Source: Paracentrotus lividus (taxonomy: Eukaryota > Echinodermata > Echinoidea > Camarodonta > Echinidae). From it: DNA of 64,000 bases. The notes under the pieces were generated by a model, which worked only from the letters and a program-made list of their open reading frames with translations, was not told where the DNA came from and did no database searches. The stretch spans positions 2,929,946-2,993,945 of the forward strand of contig CALNVZ010000649.1 in the NCBI GenBank assembly GCA_940671915.1, in the 5' to 3' direction. Positions within the stretch are counted from its first letter, which is position 1, and each line of letters begins with the position of its first letter. A program made the translations under genes and the position numbers. Positions 9,781-20,601 of the stretch are shown here, one piece after another.

Positions 9781-11832
9781 CATGTACCTGGGGGTAGGGT
9801 ACTGACCGTACTCTTTTCATTCAGAGAGCAGTTTTCCTTGGAGGGATGTTTTCACATGCATGAAAAATATGAAGAGGCTTTGTATCCTCTGGGTCTCTGG
9901 ATAGCTTCTTTCTCTTTCTCTCCACTCTGATTATGTGAAGGATCTGATGGAGTCGAAAGAATATAGATCATATCTCATATCACGTCTGAAATCTGACATT
10001 TCGTTGTAAACCTTATTTTAGCTACAAGAACTGGGTATTTTGGGGGGATTTCCCTGTACTTTTCAATTTGTCTGCAATTCAGTTTCAACTACAAGATAGA
10101 AGTGATAAGAATTTACAAATTGTTACAAATTTCCGCGGACACACTAATCTTCATCTTTTCGTTAAATCCATTCTTTAGTAAAACATGAAAACAGTACTCT
10201 AAATATTTCTCTATCAAAATTCCAGTCAGGATATGTTGCTCGGGGATATTTAGACTTGTCCTAGAGTCTGATATTGCAGACTAGCTAAAATCCGATCTAT
10301 AAATACAAGTGAAATAGTGGAAGAGGGATGCAATGGTGCAGTACTAGATTTGCTTGGTCACATGTGTTTTGCATCCCCTGACCAGATATGACGATAAATG
10401 TAGAGAACACCTAAATGTCATGTGCATTGCATTAGATAAGGCGGTTCCGACTAATCCCACAAGAAATGTACTTGTTACCTGCTTAAATTTTTTTCTCCGG
10501 TAAGGATTGATGAAAAAAGTAAGTAAAAGTTGCTTGTCACGTTAGGAAATGAAAATTAAGTGCAAATGAATTTTAAAAATGGTACCTACATGTACATGTT
10601 GCTGTCTTCTAGCAAGACTGGTCTTTGGGTACTAAAACATGTCGTTATCATGCCACGCAAATAGAACTGTTAATAAGGCCTCCCCCCCCCCCCAGAAAAA
10701 AAAAGAAAAAGAAAAGAAAATGTTGAATTGATATACCATGCCAGAAACCTAAATATGTTGCCACCAATTAGATTTGTTTGTAATAAACACTAACATCCCA
10801 ACACAAGTATCATTGTGTACTCATAGTTTATATTGATATCATAGTTGGAAATCCAGTAGTTTTTCTGCATTTGTTAGATGGGTTTTGGCCGCGTCACATT
10901 TGGATAAATATGTGGGTTTTTTTTCCCCATGCAGCATGATATGTATGTTGATATCTCTTGTTGGGCAATTGTATCCCCGACATGATGTGTAGTGTACATG
11001 TTAAGTTGGAGCTAATGAGAGCTCCCATCAACACCCCCACCCCAACCCCCTACCCTTTCTAATCCCCTACCCTTTCTAATGTATTATTCAGTGATCCTTT
11101 ATTGCAATTCAAAATGTTTTTTTTTGGGGGGGGGGAGGGGGCTTTAAATTACCAGCAGATTATTCTATTTCGTATGCTTAACCACAGCACTTTCTGCTGA
11201 GTCCCTTTACTTTCTAAATTATTCTGCTGCCCTCGATATCCATCATCACGATTACAGTTTCATCAATCATCCTGGGAATTAGTTGGAGAAATATTTAATA
11301 ATGCTACATGAATACCTTTGTTTGTTAAAAAATATAAACCTCGGTAAATGAGAGAAGCTTCATAGAAATAGATGACGTTATATTGCATTATTTTGCATTA
11401 TATTCCACAAGAATCTTGTAGTAGGATTGTCAAAAGTCAATCACGTGATAAATCATAATTTTCCCATCATCAATCATCACCTCCAGTGATAGTGCTTTGG
11501 ATCACTTCAGCGCCCCATAGAGCTTTTAGAGCCATAACGCACTATCAATTATTTTGAGGATGCACCAAAAAAGTGCATTGCCACTCGCTTTTTTGTTCCA
11601 TCGTTTTCCATCACGTGCAGTGACAGATAAATTATTGTGTTATAAATAAAAATTCCTTTGCTAATCCCTTTGTTGCGTCACAATCACTTCAGCCCATTTG
11701 AGTGGGCCTACGCACTAAATAAATAAATCTAGTTAAATTGCACTCACTTTATTTGTACGCATTTACGTTACAAGGGTAGGCAGGCGGCATCGATGACTTG
11801 AGTGCATTTTTTTTAAAACTGGGTTATAGTTT
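9781..11832. other. non-coding, with C, G and T runs
   Basis: No gene is supported. It contains a C-run (10682-10693), an A/G-rich patch after it, a duplicated ccctaccctttctaat (near 11050-11080) and a T/G run at 11110-11140. Confidence 0.5.
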
Positions 11833-12247
11833 TGGTAACAAAAAAGGAATCAGCATAAAACCAATCAAATATAGTCTCATGTTGTCCACATTGCACTAAA
11901 AAATATGTTTGAGAGATATTGTGATATTTCTTTCATGATTTCCGGTGAATTTCGCCGAAGCTTACCGCATGAATGGTGCGTAACGATCTGTGTGTATCAC
12001 CCACACAAGAGAATCCCCATTAGTTTTCCACGTGACTGCTGAATTGACTCTCGCAGAAGCGAAAAAAGGTGTCAGTTCCTCGACTTTCCACGTTTTATAC
12101 TTATATATATTGTAAAATAAAGACACTATAAAGAGATTTCAAGTAATATAAGTTTCTTAATTATAGTTATAAGATTCAATCTTTCATATCATCTAAATGA
12201 GAATCCAAATTAAATTTTTCCTCTCCCAAAACTATACACCAGCTTTA
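11833..12247 (+). repeat. dispersed repeat, copy 1 (pairs with 43283-43750)
   Basis: Long similarity to 43283-43750, same orientation, in blocks: ttgtccacattgcactaaaa, cccacacaagagaatcccca, aaataaagacacta-aaagag, and aactatacaccagctttaa at the end. The copies differ by substitutions and small indels. No coding potential. Nature unknown. An AATAAA in the shared block could be part of a retrotransposed 3' region. Confidence 0.7.
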
Positions 12248-12350
12248 AAGGATCTAGGAAACCTTGAATTTTTTATCCAAAACATTGGTTTTCCCCAGCT
12301 CTTAGAATGTTTCAGATGTGGAATATAAAGCAAGTAATTACCTCTTAACT

Positions 12351-12473
12351 CAAGTGATGAGGCAAACTATCACTTCCTCGGCAAGACGGATGTACACCCT
12401 ATCTCTCCTCAGCTTTTATTCGGAGAGATAGCTATCCAGCTTGCCTGGGAAGTGATAGTTTTCCCATCACTTG
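12351..12473. repeat. near-perfect hairpin-forming inverted repeat
   Basis: The left arm CAAGTGATGAGGCAAACTAT continues to TCACTTCC and GGCAAG. The right arm is its inverse ending CCATCACTTG. Nested inside, CTATCTCTCC pairs with GGAGAGATAG around a loop of about 15 bases. The structure of about 123 bases would fold almost end to end. It is probably a small MITE, though a structured RNA is possible if transcribed. Confidence 0.7.
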
Positions 12474-14057
12474 TATCAAACAGTGATTATTTGCTTAATA
12501 GGATGCGAAGTTACCTTTAAAGGATTAATGCATATTAAGGAATGTAATTTCTATTAAGGCTGCATACAAACTATTAGTAACTAATGTTCATTAGATGAAA
12601 ATATTGTTTTAAATGAAATATAAGGCAGTTTATTGCAATGTTTATGAAGTGATATATGTAATAATAGTCAAAGAAGGTGGTATGTGAGACCGGAAAATAC
12701 AGGAAAAACAGTGCACGCCCGTAGCGATATTTTATAGGCGGAAATTGAGAAAATTGAGATTCTCATATTTCAGTTCAAAGTTGAAAGCATGTACCTGTAG
12801 ATATTTTGCCAAGCTCCAGCATGTTCTAAGCTCATTTTTTTTTAATTGCGAAAAATTTAGAATGGTTTGGAATTGGTTCCTTAGTTTATGAGATCCTTCC
12901 AACAAGAATGATGCAGATATAACAGAAAAGAAAAAAAAAAGATAAGAAAGAGAATCTTAGATGATTCTGATTAAAAATAGGATTATATATATTATTCATA
13001 TGAAATACAAAAGAATTATTAATACAAAAGTAACAAAATCCAATTCTACTCTTCAAATTGTTTAATTTATCTCATTTATGAGGTATTTTATGCTTTTGAA
13101 CCAGCAAAAATATAGACAAAAATTTTCTAACTCTTTGAAAAAGGGACCCCTGTAAATGCAACTAGAGCTTCCATAATAAGTCGTGTGAATAGCCGGTTGT
13201 AAATCATATTTGACATTGAAGGAGATGGCATGACTTAAATGTAGCACATAATAGATTTTTTTCTTCTTATACCCTCAAACAAACAATGGGAAATAGGAAA
13301 TTTAATGTGATCTCTAAGCTCTTAATATAGCCCATGGTTCATGGAATGTGATTTGATTTACTAAAAAATCACTTCCTTGCGGTTCAAATTCACAATAAAA
13401 CTGCTTCCTTTATTTGGATCAGAATTGAAACGGAAGTAACTATGACGACAAGGCCTAGATTAGGAGTCTTGGGCAAATATGTAACAACTAAAAATTATTG
13501 AAATGGAGGAGGGAGTACCCTTTGTTGACCTTGCATTGTATGAAAAATTAAATTTTTGAAATTAAGATTGGATATTTCCTGTGAAATTCAGCTTACAAAA
13601 TTGAATCAGTTTATTAAATGATGTCTTTATACAGGTGTTTTTAGAATGTGTGTTTATAGAAATATAACTGACCATTCACTGATTTTTATAGAAATTATAG
13701 GTCTTTTTTTTATTCAGTTTAAAGAATATCTGATATAAATAGTTTTGATTCTTGTTATTGTCACTTTGTCAAATAGACTTGGGGAACTCAAAAGGCATTT
13801 CTATTGATAATAACATTAACATTAACTCGGTTTCAAATCCTGATGGTACCCCATTGTTTTTGCTCATTTTTTCATATATATTTCTGGTCAGTTTCCTTTG
13901 TTGTTGAAATTTATATTAAAAAGTTGCATCACTTTACCATGATCCCTCGCATTTACTTCAAGTTGATTTCTATCCTTCATTTTTTTTGCCAGGTTTCAAT
14001 TGCTTCTGACCACTTGAGCATTAAAGAGTTAACAGGTTTTAGGGACTGACCCAGTGT
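12474..14057. other. non-coding AT-rich stretch
   Basis: I see no supported gene or clear mobile element. Short open frames here (13062-13247 -, 13804-14049 +) have no family signature. Confidence 0.45.
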
Positions 14058-14133
14058 GGGTTTACTATAGCTCAGCTAGTAGAGCGCCTGTCTAGTAATA
14101 AGGACGTCTCAGGTTCGAATCCCGATGGAACCC
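14058..14133 (+). pseudogene. tRNA-Thr(AGT)-like pseudogene
   Basis: A 76-base tRNA-like unit with A-box region TAGCTCAGCTAGTAGAGC and a perfect B box GGTTCGAATCC. The anticodon loop CTAGTAA carries AGT, as in eukaryotic tRNA-Thr. The acceptor arms GGGTTTA/TGGAACCC pair for six of seven positions with one G-T. The 3' side of the anticodon stem (TAAGG) pairs poorly with CCTGT, and one T-stem pair is broken, so it is probably inactive. An A-rich run follows (attaaaaaaaataa), as after retrotransposed tRNAs or in tRNA-derived SINEs. Confidence 0.65.
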
Positions 14134-14190
14134 CATTAAAAAAAATAACATTAGGTACGTGCCCCCTAGATTTGTTGATTATTGGCCAGT

Positions 14191-15420
14191 TTGGCGTCTG
14201 CTTGGCAGTGTAATCCTAGATAGTTACTTGATGGATATTAAAGGGATTTAGTAACTTTCAAAAACATGAGCAATTATATTAACATTAATAAAATTATATT
14301 GTTCCAACAGTAAAAACAAACTATTAAAAGTTTCAGATCAAATGGAAGTCATTTACTACCTTAAAACAGTGTAACAAACAATGCCAAGCATACAGCCGAA
14401 CACCAGTACCCTCTGCTGATAGCTCACCAGGCCGCTAGAGACGGGGGACTATACAGGAAATGGGTGTGTGGAAAAGCACATGGTTTTATAAACCATCCAG
14501 TGTTGGTTTATAAAATTTGAGTATAAAATCATTGATATCTCGAAGGTAAAGCAAGCAATTAGCTTGCAATTTTAAAGAGATACCAGACTGACCTAAGTGT
14601 TTATAATTATGTTGGCAAAATAAGCTAAATCGAATAAATGTGATTTGAATATCATTCAATGTTAATGCATCCCTTTAAGGTGAGTACTTACTAAGGGGAT
14701 ACATTCTAAAGAGTACATGTAATATAGGAGGAAGTGCCTTGTAACTCAACATACCACAGACTCTCAGTGGACACCAGACCGACACTAGATAGATTGATCT
14801 CAAAATTCCCCAGGCCCAATGTACATTCCCCCTAGATTTGTTGATTAAATCCCAGTTTGGCGTCTGCTTGGCGGTGTGAAACTAGATGATTAATTGAAAG
14901 ATAAGTGAGATCTTACTAAAGAACATTTATTCTAGAGAGTATTAACGTTGTGGAGGAGGTGCCTCAGAGCCCAACATACCACACTCTCAGCAATGAGAAT
15001 TTTCCGACACTAGACAGATCTCAAAATTCCCCAGGCCCAATGTACATTCCCCTTAGATTTATTAATTAGATCCCGGTTTGGCGTCTGCTTAGCGTCGTGA
15101 ACCTAGATTATTGCTTGAAAAATAAGTGAGATCTTACTATACTAAAGAACATTATATTCTAGAGAATATTTACATGTTGGAGGAAGTGCCTTGTTAAGTT
15201 GCAGTCCAACATAACCAGACTGACATTAGATTGATCCTTCAATGTACAATCCCTACAGAATTGTTGACTGTTGCCTGTTTTGGCGCCTGTTTGGCAGTGT
15301 GAACCTAGATCATAACTTGAAATAGGTGAGTTCTTACTAAGGTTTACATTGCCTGCTAATGCCAGAAGGACATTAACACTTTGTAAATGATACAAGTTAT
15401 TAAAACCTCTTCTGACTCTC
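14191..15420 (+). repeat. diverged tandem repeat, about 200-220 bp period
   Basis: The block TTGGCGTCTGCTTGGC (or a close variant) recurs at 14191, 14857, 15078 and 15280, each after a cccctagatttgttgat-like stretch and followed by gtgaacctagat. The last three are in direct tandem. The first is separated by about 450 bases of other sequence. No coding function seen. Confidence 0.7.
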
Positions 15421-15860
15421 AGCAGGTAACATATTCGGCAGTTCTTGAGGAAGTTCCTTGCCGCATGAAGTCAACATAATTTTCTTGAGGAAACTGACCT
15501 GCTTTTCACTGTTGCTCTTAGTAGACAACATATTCAGCAGTTCTTGAGAAAGTGCCCTTTTTAGCCTGAAAGTCAACATATTTTTCTTGAGGAAATAGAA
15601 GTGCCATCTCACTGTTGCTTTTATCATATTCGGCATATCTTTAGGAAGTCCTTTGCAGCTCGTAATCCGACATATTTTTCTAGAGGAAACAGAACTACTA
15701 TATACGTTCTCACTGTTACTCTCATTAGAAAAATTCTTTTGCAGTTTTTGAGGAAGTGCCTTGCAGTTCCAAAGCCAACATATTTTTGACTGAGAAACAG
15801 AACTACCTTCTTACTATAATACTCTTAGTAGACATTTTATTCGGCAGTTCTTTAAGCCTG
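15420..15860 (+). repeat. diverged tandem repeat, about 105-115 bp period
   Basis: About four units built on catattcggcagttcttgag, gaagtgccttgc, ccaacatatttttcttgagg and ctcactgttgctc. The chance ORFs here come from the repeat. A further partial unit (gaagtgccttgctgc … cttttcactgttgcag) appears at 17166-17221, showing that the block between has been inserted into the array. Confidence 0.75.
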
Positions 15861-17157
15861 TGTTACACAGTCTTGGAATTGAGCAAGGATGGACACACGA
15901 CCATGGAAAATATCAAATTTTGCACTGATCACAAAAGAATTTGGCCATTCATGTATCCTTTGTTTGTTGTTAGAGTGCGATCGTGTAACCATCCAGTCCA
16001 AGGGCAGCGTGAGCTATAATAAGCCAAGAGTGCGAAATTTATACAACTATTTCAGTCCTCTATCTGCACTTTGCGGAGCTGTGCGGACTGTGCGGGCTAA
16101 AACTGAGATTTTGCAACTCTTGTAGATTTTGATTTGTGAACGGAATTTCCTGATTCTAACATATTCAGAAAGAAGAAATTCTAAACCTACCTATCATGCA
16201 CATTTTATGGTATTTTATCATATCTGAATATTGTAAAAGTATGGTGAAAGATATGGAACAAAAACCTATATTCAGTTCGGTATAAGTGACAAGAAAAGTA
16301 GTTATTTTTGCATGATTCCAAAGAAAATTACATATTTGAAAGAATGAAATCTTAGCTTCAAACGTAGTAACTTTGAATATCTTACTTTTTATACCAGTCA
16401 GGAGCTAGCAAAATATAAAGCAAGTCCAAATACAGAAAATGCGGCTTTCTGATTGGCTGCTTGATCAAGGATTGATGCGAGCGGGGATTTTGAAACACGT
16501 GGGAGCCGTTACCTGACCCCTCAGTGACCTTTGGTGCGTGGTGAGATTCGCATCAGCCAATCAAATCACACTCAAAATCAGACCAGCCAATCAAATCGCA
16601 GTTATTGAAGCAATTTTGTATTTGCTGCACATTTAGCTAGCTCCTGACTGGTATAAATCTTGAAATACCATGTTTGGTGTATTTTTGGAAAGCTGAAGAG
16701 TTGCTGAAGATTATGAACCTATTTTCTCGTCGAATCATGAAAATAAAGCGTATTTGTGGCTAGTTATTCAAAAAATTCCCAAACGGATTTTAACGCAAAA
16801 TATATCCAACAATTTCTACTATTTTGAAAGACATATTTTTCTTCTTATTAAGGAATATATATTTTGATAGTATGATAATGCTAAAGCCGAAAATTTCATG
16901 TCAAATAGTCATTTCTATGAGAATTATAACTGCACAAAGACAGGGGTACAGCTGCTCATTACGTATTCAAACACACAAACTCATGAATACGAGTTGTATA
17001 AAAACGAGCGATTTCGAAAGCGCTGCCGGTGGACTGCATCTGTAGACATCGTTCACATTTTGGCTCTTGTTTGGCTGTTGCCCAAGTTCGGGGCTAACTT
17101 CGCACGAACCCTAACATGTCACATTTTGTGTTTCCATCTTTGGAACAGTGTGACACC
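15861..17157. mobile_element. insertion of about 1.3 kb in the tandem array
   Basis: The array stops at 15860 and resumes at about 17160. The ends are GTGTTACACAGTCTTGG and, inverted, GTGTCACACTGTTCCAA, with CTTTAAG and CTTTTAG at the flanks as a possible imperfect target duplication. Short open frames inside have no recognised transposase. It is probably a non-autonomous DNA transposon. The superfamily is not assigned. Confidence 0.5.
16393..16652. mobile_element. MITE with perfect 17-bp inverted ends
   Basis: ACCAGTCAGGAGCTAGC at 16393-16409 is repeated exactly in inverse at 16636-16652, with TAT/ATA beside both ends (a TA target duplication is likely). Inner regions contain related GATTGGCTG/CAGCCAATC segments in opposite orientation. 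It is nested in the 15861-17157 insertion. Confidence 0.8.
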
Positions 17158-17225
17158 ACTTTTAGAAGTGCCTTGCTGCTTATTTTTGATGAGGTAATAG
17201 AAGTGCCTTTTCACTGTTGCAGGGT

Positions 17226-17917
17226 GTATAAGCTGAACCTTTCCTGCCTGAAAATGCCGGCAGATGAAAGGATTGCGAAGATGCTGGATTTATAGCTCTG
17301 GGTTTAGTTTCGCTTTCCATGTTGTGTACGTTAGAGTTTAATAACATGGAGTTTGACATTATAGAAGTTGAAAAGGTCACTAGGGGAGACATAATCTTAC
17401 ATGGGGGGGGGGGGTTCCCCTCCATTTTTTGTATCCCAACCAGCCCCCCCCCCCCTCTTGCTTTCTTTCTGCTTTTTTGCCTACTCAAACATTTGTCCTG
17501 ACTTTTGTTTCTATCTTTCTTTTGATCTCTATTGCACTTTCAATTTTAGATTTATTTCTGTTATACATTTAAAGATAGATCGTTGCATATCTTTTTGGCT
17601 CTCATGCCTCTCTTCATCTCTAGTTGCTAAGATAAGATAAATATAATCAAAATCATGATGGTCAAACGTCTATCTCCATGAATTAAATCTGTGTAGGCCT
17701 ATTAAAGCAACACAAAGGCAAAACAAAAAATGATCCCTGTATTAATAGGTAGACACATTGTGTAAGACACATTTCCTTAGAGAAATAAACTACACTTGAC
17801 CATTGTATACAGTGACCTTATAAGAGGTGGCCATTGTGACAGGCTTTATTGGTTTTATGGTCAAATTTTGAGCTCCGTGTAGTAAATTCAAGTGTGGACC
17901 ACTTTTTGTTCTTGCAG
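17226..17917. other. intron-like sequence with G-run and C-run
   Basis: Non-coding sequence before the 17918 exon. It includes a G-run (17404-17413) and a C-run (about 17444-17455). A pyrimidine-rich stretch and acceptor (tttttgttcttgcag) lie directly before 17918. Confidence 0.5.
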
Positions 17918-18110
17918 GAATTTGATGAAGTGTGGGCTAGGAAAATCAAGCTGGAGAAATTCCGATGGCACAACTCCCAATGGCTGGAGATGGTGGAGTC
18001 TCAGCAGATCGATGACGGTGAGGGTGTGATTTACAGAGACAGGAGCTACAGTCCTTACATCCAAGAATCAGATAAGCTTGATAGACCGGACCACTTCTAT
18101 GGACAAATGG
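17918..18110 (+). CDS. KIFAP3: KIFAP3-like exon, intact
   Basis: KIFAP3 (KAP) is the armadillo-repeat accessory subunit of kinesin-II. The exon starts after ttcttgcag and ends at the consensus donor gtgagt. It reads EFDEVWARKIKLEKFRWHNS, then QWLEMVESQQ, and later PYIQESDKLDRPDHFY. The EKFRWHNSQWLEMVES block is almost identical to vertebrate KIFAP3, where the next part reads PYIHEGDILERPDLFY. No stop or shift occurs in its 64 codons. It is phase 0 at the start and phase 1 at the end. It is the best coding evidence on the left side, yet the other exons of the locus are damaged. It could be the surviving part of a pseudogene, or show that those breaks are sequence errors. Confidence 0.88.
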
Positions 18111-18600
18111 GTGAGTAGTGTTCGAGTGGATTTGAGGTATTACCTTAGGCCCAGACGGTCTTATCAAGAAAGACATTTCTTATGAGGTCGCAGAAAAAAA
18201 AATTCTTTGAGGTTATTTAATAATCCAGGAATTGAACATCCTTGATTGACTGGACCACTCCAATGGACATCTGGATTTATGTGGTCGTAGTTAATTTTAA
18301 ATGTAGATTTTACCTCAATCTTAGTGATATGGTTCCAAGAAACAAAGTCCTTTGAGGTCACTTAGGCATTGGAAAACATTTACTTCTTGGTATCATCTGG
18401 GATTCTGTTGTCTATTTATAGACCTAATATAGATGGGCAACCTGATGCTATAGTGATAGTGCTATCATAGTGGGTTTATGGTTTTGGCACTGTGAAACAA
18501 AGTCTGTTGAGGTCATTTAAAGATTGGAGTGCATTTACTTCTTGGCATCATCCAGGATTTTGTTGTCATTTATAGACCTTAAATCTTCCATGGACAACTT
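18111..18600 (+). repeat. tandem repeats derived from the exon and its 3' flank
   Basis: The sequence at 18222-18273 aligns without gaps to the exon end at 18059-18110: both contain ATCCA-GAAT, then TTGAT, CTGGACCAC (or CCGGACCAC) and ATGGACA. The following pieces (caaagtcctttgaggtcactta, attggagtgcatttacttcttgg) recur about 160 bases later at 18360 and 18520. So the intron start is made of about three decayed copies of a segment that included the exon end. Confidence 0.6.
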
Positions 18601-18842
18601 GGTATGTGATGTTTAAGAGTCAACAACCCTATGGCCAATGAACTAAAATTGTTTGAGGCTTCTTTTGATATCAATTATGATTTATACATAGTACATCTCA
18701 TATATTATGTCAAACATGATCAACTTAGAGGAGACTGTTTCACTATCATGACAATGTTAATATTGTCAGGGTGAAAACAACTCCCATGTCGTAAACAAAT
18801 GCTCGTATCAAAATACATTAGCCTACCCTCTGTAGTCTTATA

Positions 18843-19510
18843 CAGTGCGTCCCCAAAAGAACTATACACTTTTGACAAGGCTACCAAATTTAAAATATAT
18901 GATTCTTGGGGAAAAAGTTTCGATGTATATCAAGCTCATATCCTCGACTATCATTATGATACAAAAATTTCCGAAAATAACGTATTCTTCAGTGAGCAAT
19001 GCCCACTTTTATGAAGGACACAAAAAACAGCCTGCGCAGGAATTCGCTATTCATTTACCCCCTGGGTATGGAATGCCAAGAAGGATTCAAGTAATAATGG
19101 AATAAATCGGCTAACAGAGACAAAAATAAACCGAAGTCTGAGCAAAAATCAATGATAATGAAAACAAAACGATGAAAAACTACATTTTGCATAATATTGA
19201 TTGTTTATTTCTGACTTTTGATATATCTTTTACTCTGTTAGCTGATTCATTCCATTATTTCTTTGAATCCTTCTTGGCATGCCATACCCATGTGGTAAAT
19301 GAATAGCGAATTCCTGCGCAGGCTATTTTTTGTGTCCTTCTTAAAAGTGGTCATTGTTCACTGAAGAATGCATTATTTTCAGAATTTTTTGTGTCATAAT
19401 GATAGTTAAGGATGTGAGCTTTATATACATCTAAACATTTCCCCCAAGAAATATACATTTTTAATTTGGTAGCCTTGTCAAAAGTGTATAGTTCTTTTTG
19501 GGACGCACTG
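18843..19510. mobile_element. 668-bp foldback element, TA-flanked, ends CAGTGCGTCCC
   Basis: Nearly the whole element is two inverted arms of about 330 bases. CAGTGCGTCCCCAAAAGAAC on the left matches the inverse of the right end (…GGGACGCACTG), with TA at 18841-18842 and 19511-19512. Both arms contain gcgaattcctgcgcaggc-like and tgccaagaaggattcaa segments. Related open frames appear from both arms as a by-product. The TA duplication suggests a Tc1/mariner-type mobiliser. No transposase is present. Confidence 0.88.
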
Positions 19511-19512
19511 TA

Positions 19513-20394
19513 TATTCTGTTTGTATTAGATGTCAAGTTGAATGACCAAAGGCTATAAATAAATTATCTTTCAGATCAATGCTTTTGTGTCACTTATGTC
19601 TTGAACAGAGCAGAATGTTTTCTTATCTTATTAGATAACTGTGCTTATTGTATGTATACATGTATGTATCTTTGTGACTGCCTCTCCCCTCTACCTCCCT
19701 ATTCTTCCTCTGACGTCCCTGTACGGATAAAAAAAAATGTTACCCTTCCCTCGGCCCGGAACTTCCTTAATGTGGTCACCCCATGTTGTACATTGTCTTA
19801 ATTCATTTTGTCATACATGTGTTTTAGTTTAAGCTGACACTATCATTTTTAGAATGAATTATGAACTTCCGTTGCCTTCCTTAATACAGATACATCTTCT
19901 TTTTCTACCCTGGGAATTTGTAGATTTACATGTAGTTTCCTTTGTTTAATAAATTTATTTCTTCTGGATAATGTTGTCATGCATTGTTAGTTTAAGCTGG
20001 CACTCATGTTGTTGGTAAAATGAAAAAACAAACAAAAAACAACAACTCAAATTTTAATTTAGTTACAGCTCCATCCTTTGTGAAAGTTGCTGATGTGTCT
20101 TGGTTTGATTCTCAAAAGAATAGTTTTTGGATGAAAGAATAACTCACATTATAATTTAGTTAAAGCTCTTTCCTTTGTGAGTTGTTGATGTGTTTTCTTT
20201 TCTGTGTTTCAAATTGTTGTAAATGTCAAGCAGCCATTCTCCTGAAATTGCATTTTTAAAATGATGTCTGTACGTAGTATATGTAATACCGTATGTAAAT
20301 GTATGTAGTATATAGTTCCATAATAGTATGTAGTATATGTTCCATGAAGAAAACATATAATATTTCTTAAATCTCATCTTCTCTTATCTGCCAG
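19513..20394. other. intron-like sequence with a direct repeat
   Basis: Non-coding. Two similar segments (aactcaaattttaatttagt… at 20043 and aactcacattataatttagt… at 20141), each followed by cctttgtga and ttgatgtg, form a direct repeat of about 100-base period. A pyrimidine tract before 20395 ends with the acceptor ctgccag. Confidence 0.5.
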
Positions 20395-20601
20395 ATATCA
20401 ATCAGAGTATAAATCCTTCAGGCCTGGGTCTGGGTGGCGTACTTCACGGAGGATGGCCAACCCTTAGATGAATACGGCAACCCCATTGATGTCTATGCTG
20501 AATCGATAGACCAATATGGCCACCCTGTCAAACCGATGTACGTCAAAATGGCTCACAGCAGCAGCAACAAAGTCCAGGTAACCCTTACTGATCTATGTTG
20601 A
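20395..20601 (+). pseudogene. KIFAP3: KIFAP3-like C-terminal exon with a frame break
   Basis: A good acceptor (tcttatctgccag) precedes it. Joined to the phase-1 end of the 17918 exon, it reads DINQSINPSGLGLGG and then, in that frame, stops at 20468. Near 20436 another frame opens: AYFTEDGQPLDEYGNPIDVY, AESIDQYGHPVKPMY, and on to TGA at 20599. The vertebrate C-terminus is also Gly/Pro/Tyr-rich with GxP repeats, so the second frame looks like the true tail. One extra base or two missing bases in ctgggtggcgtac would explain the break. A donor-like CAG-GTAAC at 20578 leaves room for a further exon, which was not found. Confidence 0.6.

Noticed and set aside
18799..19536. Related protein-like frames on both strands (…KELYTFDKATK…)
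   Set aside because: They are translations of the two arms of the foldback element and do not resemble a transposase.
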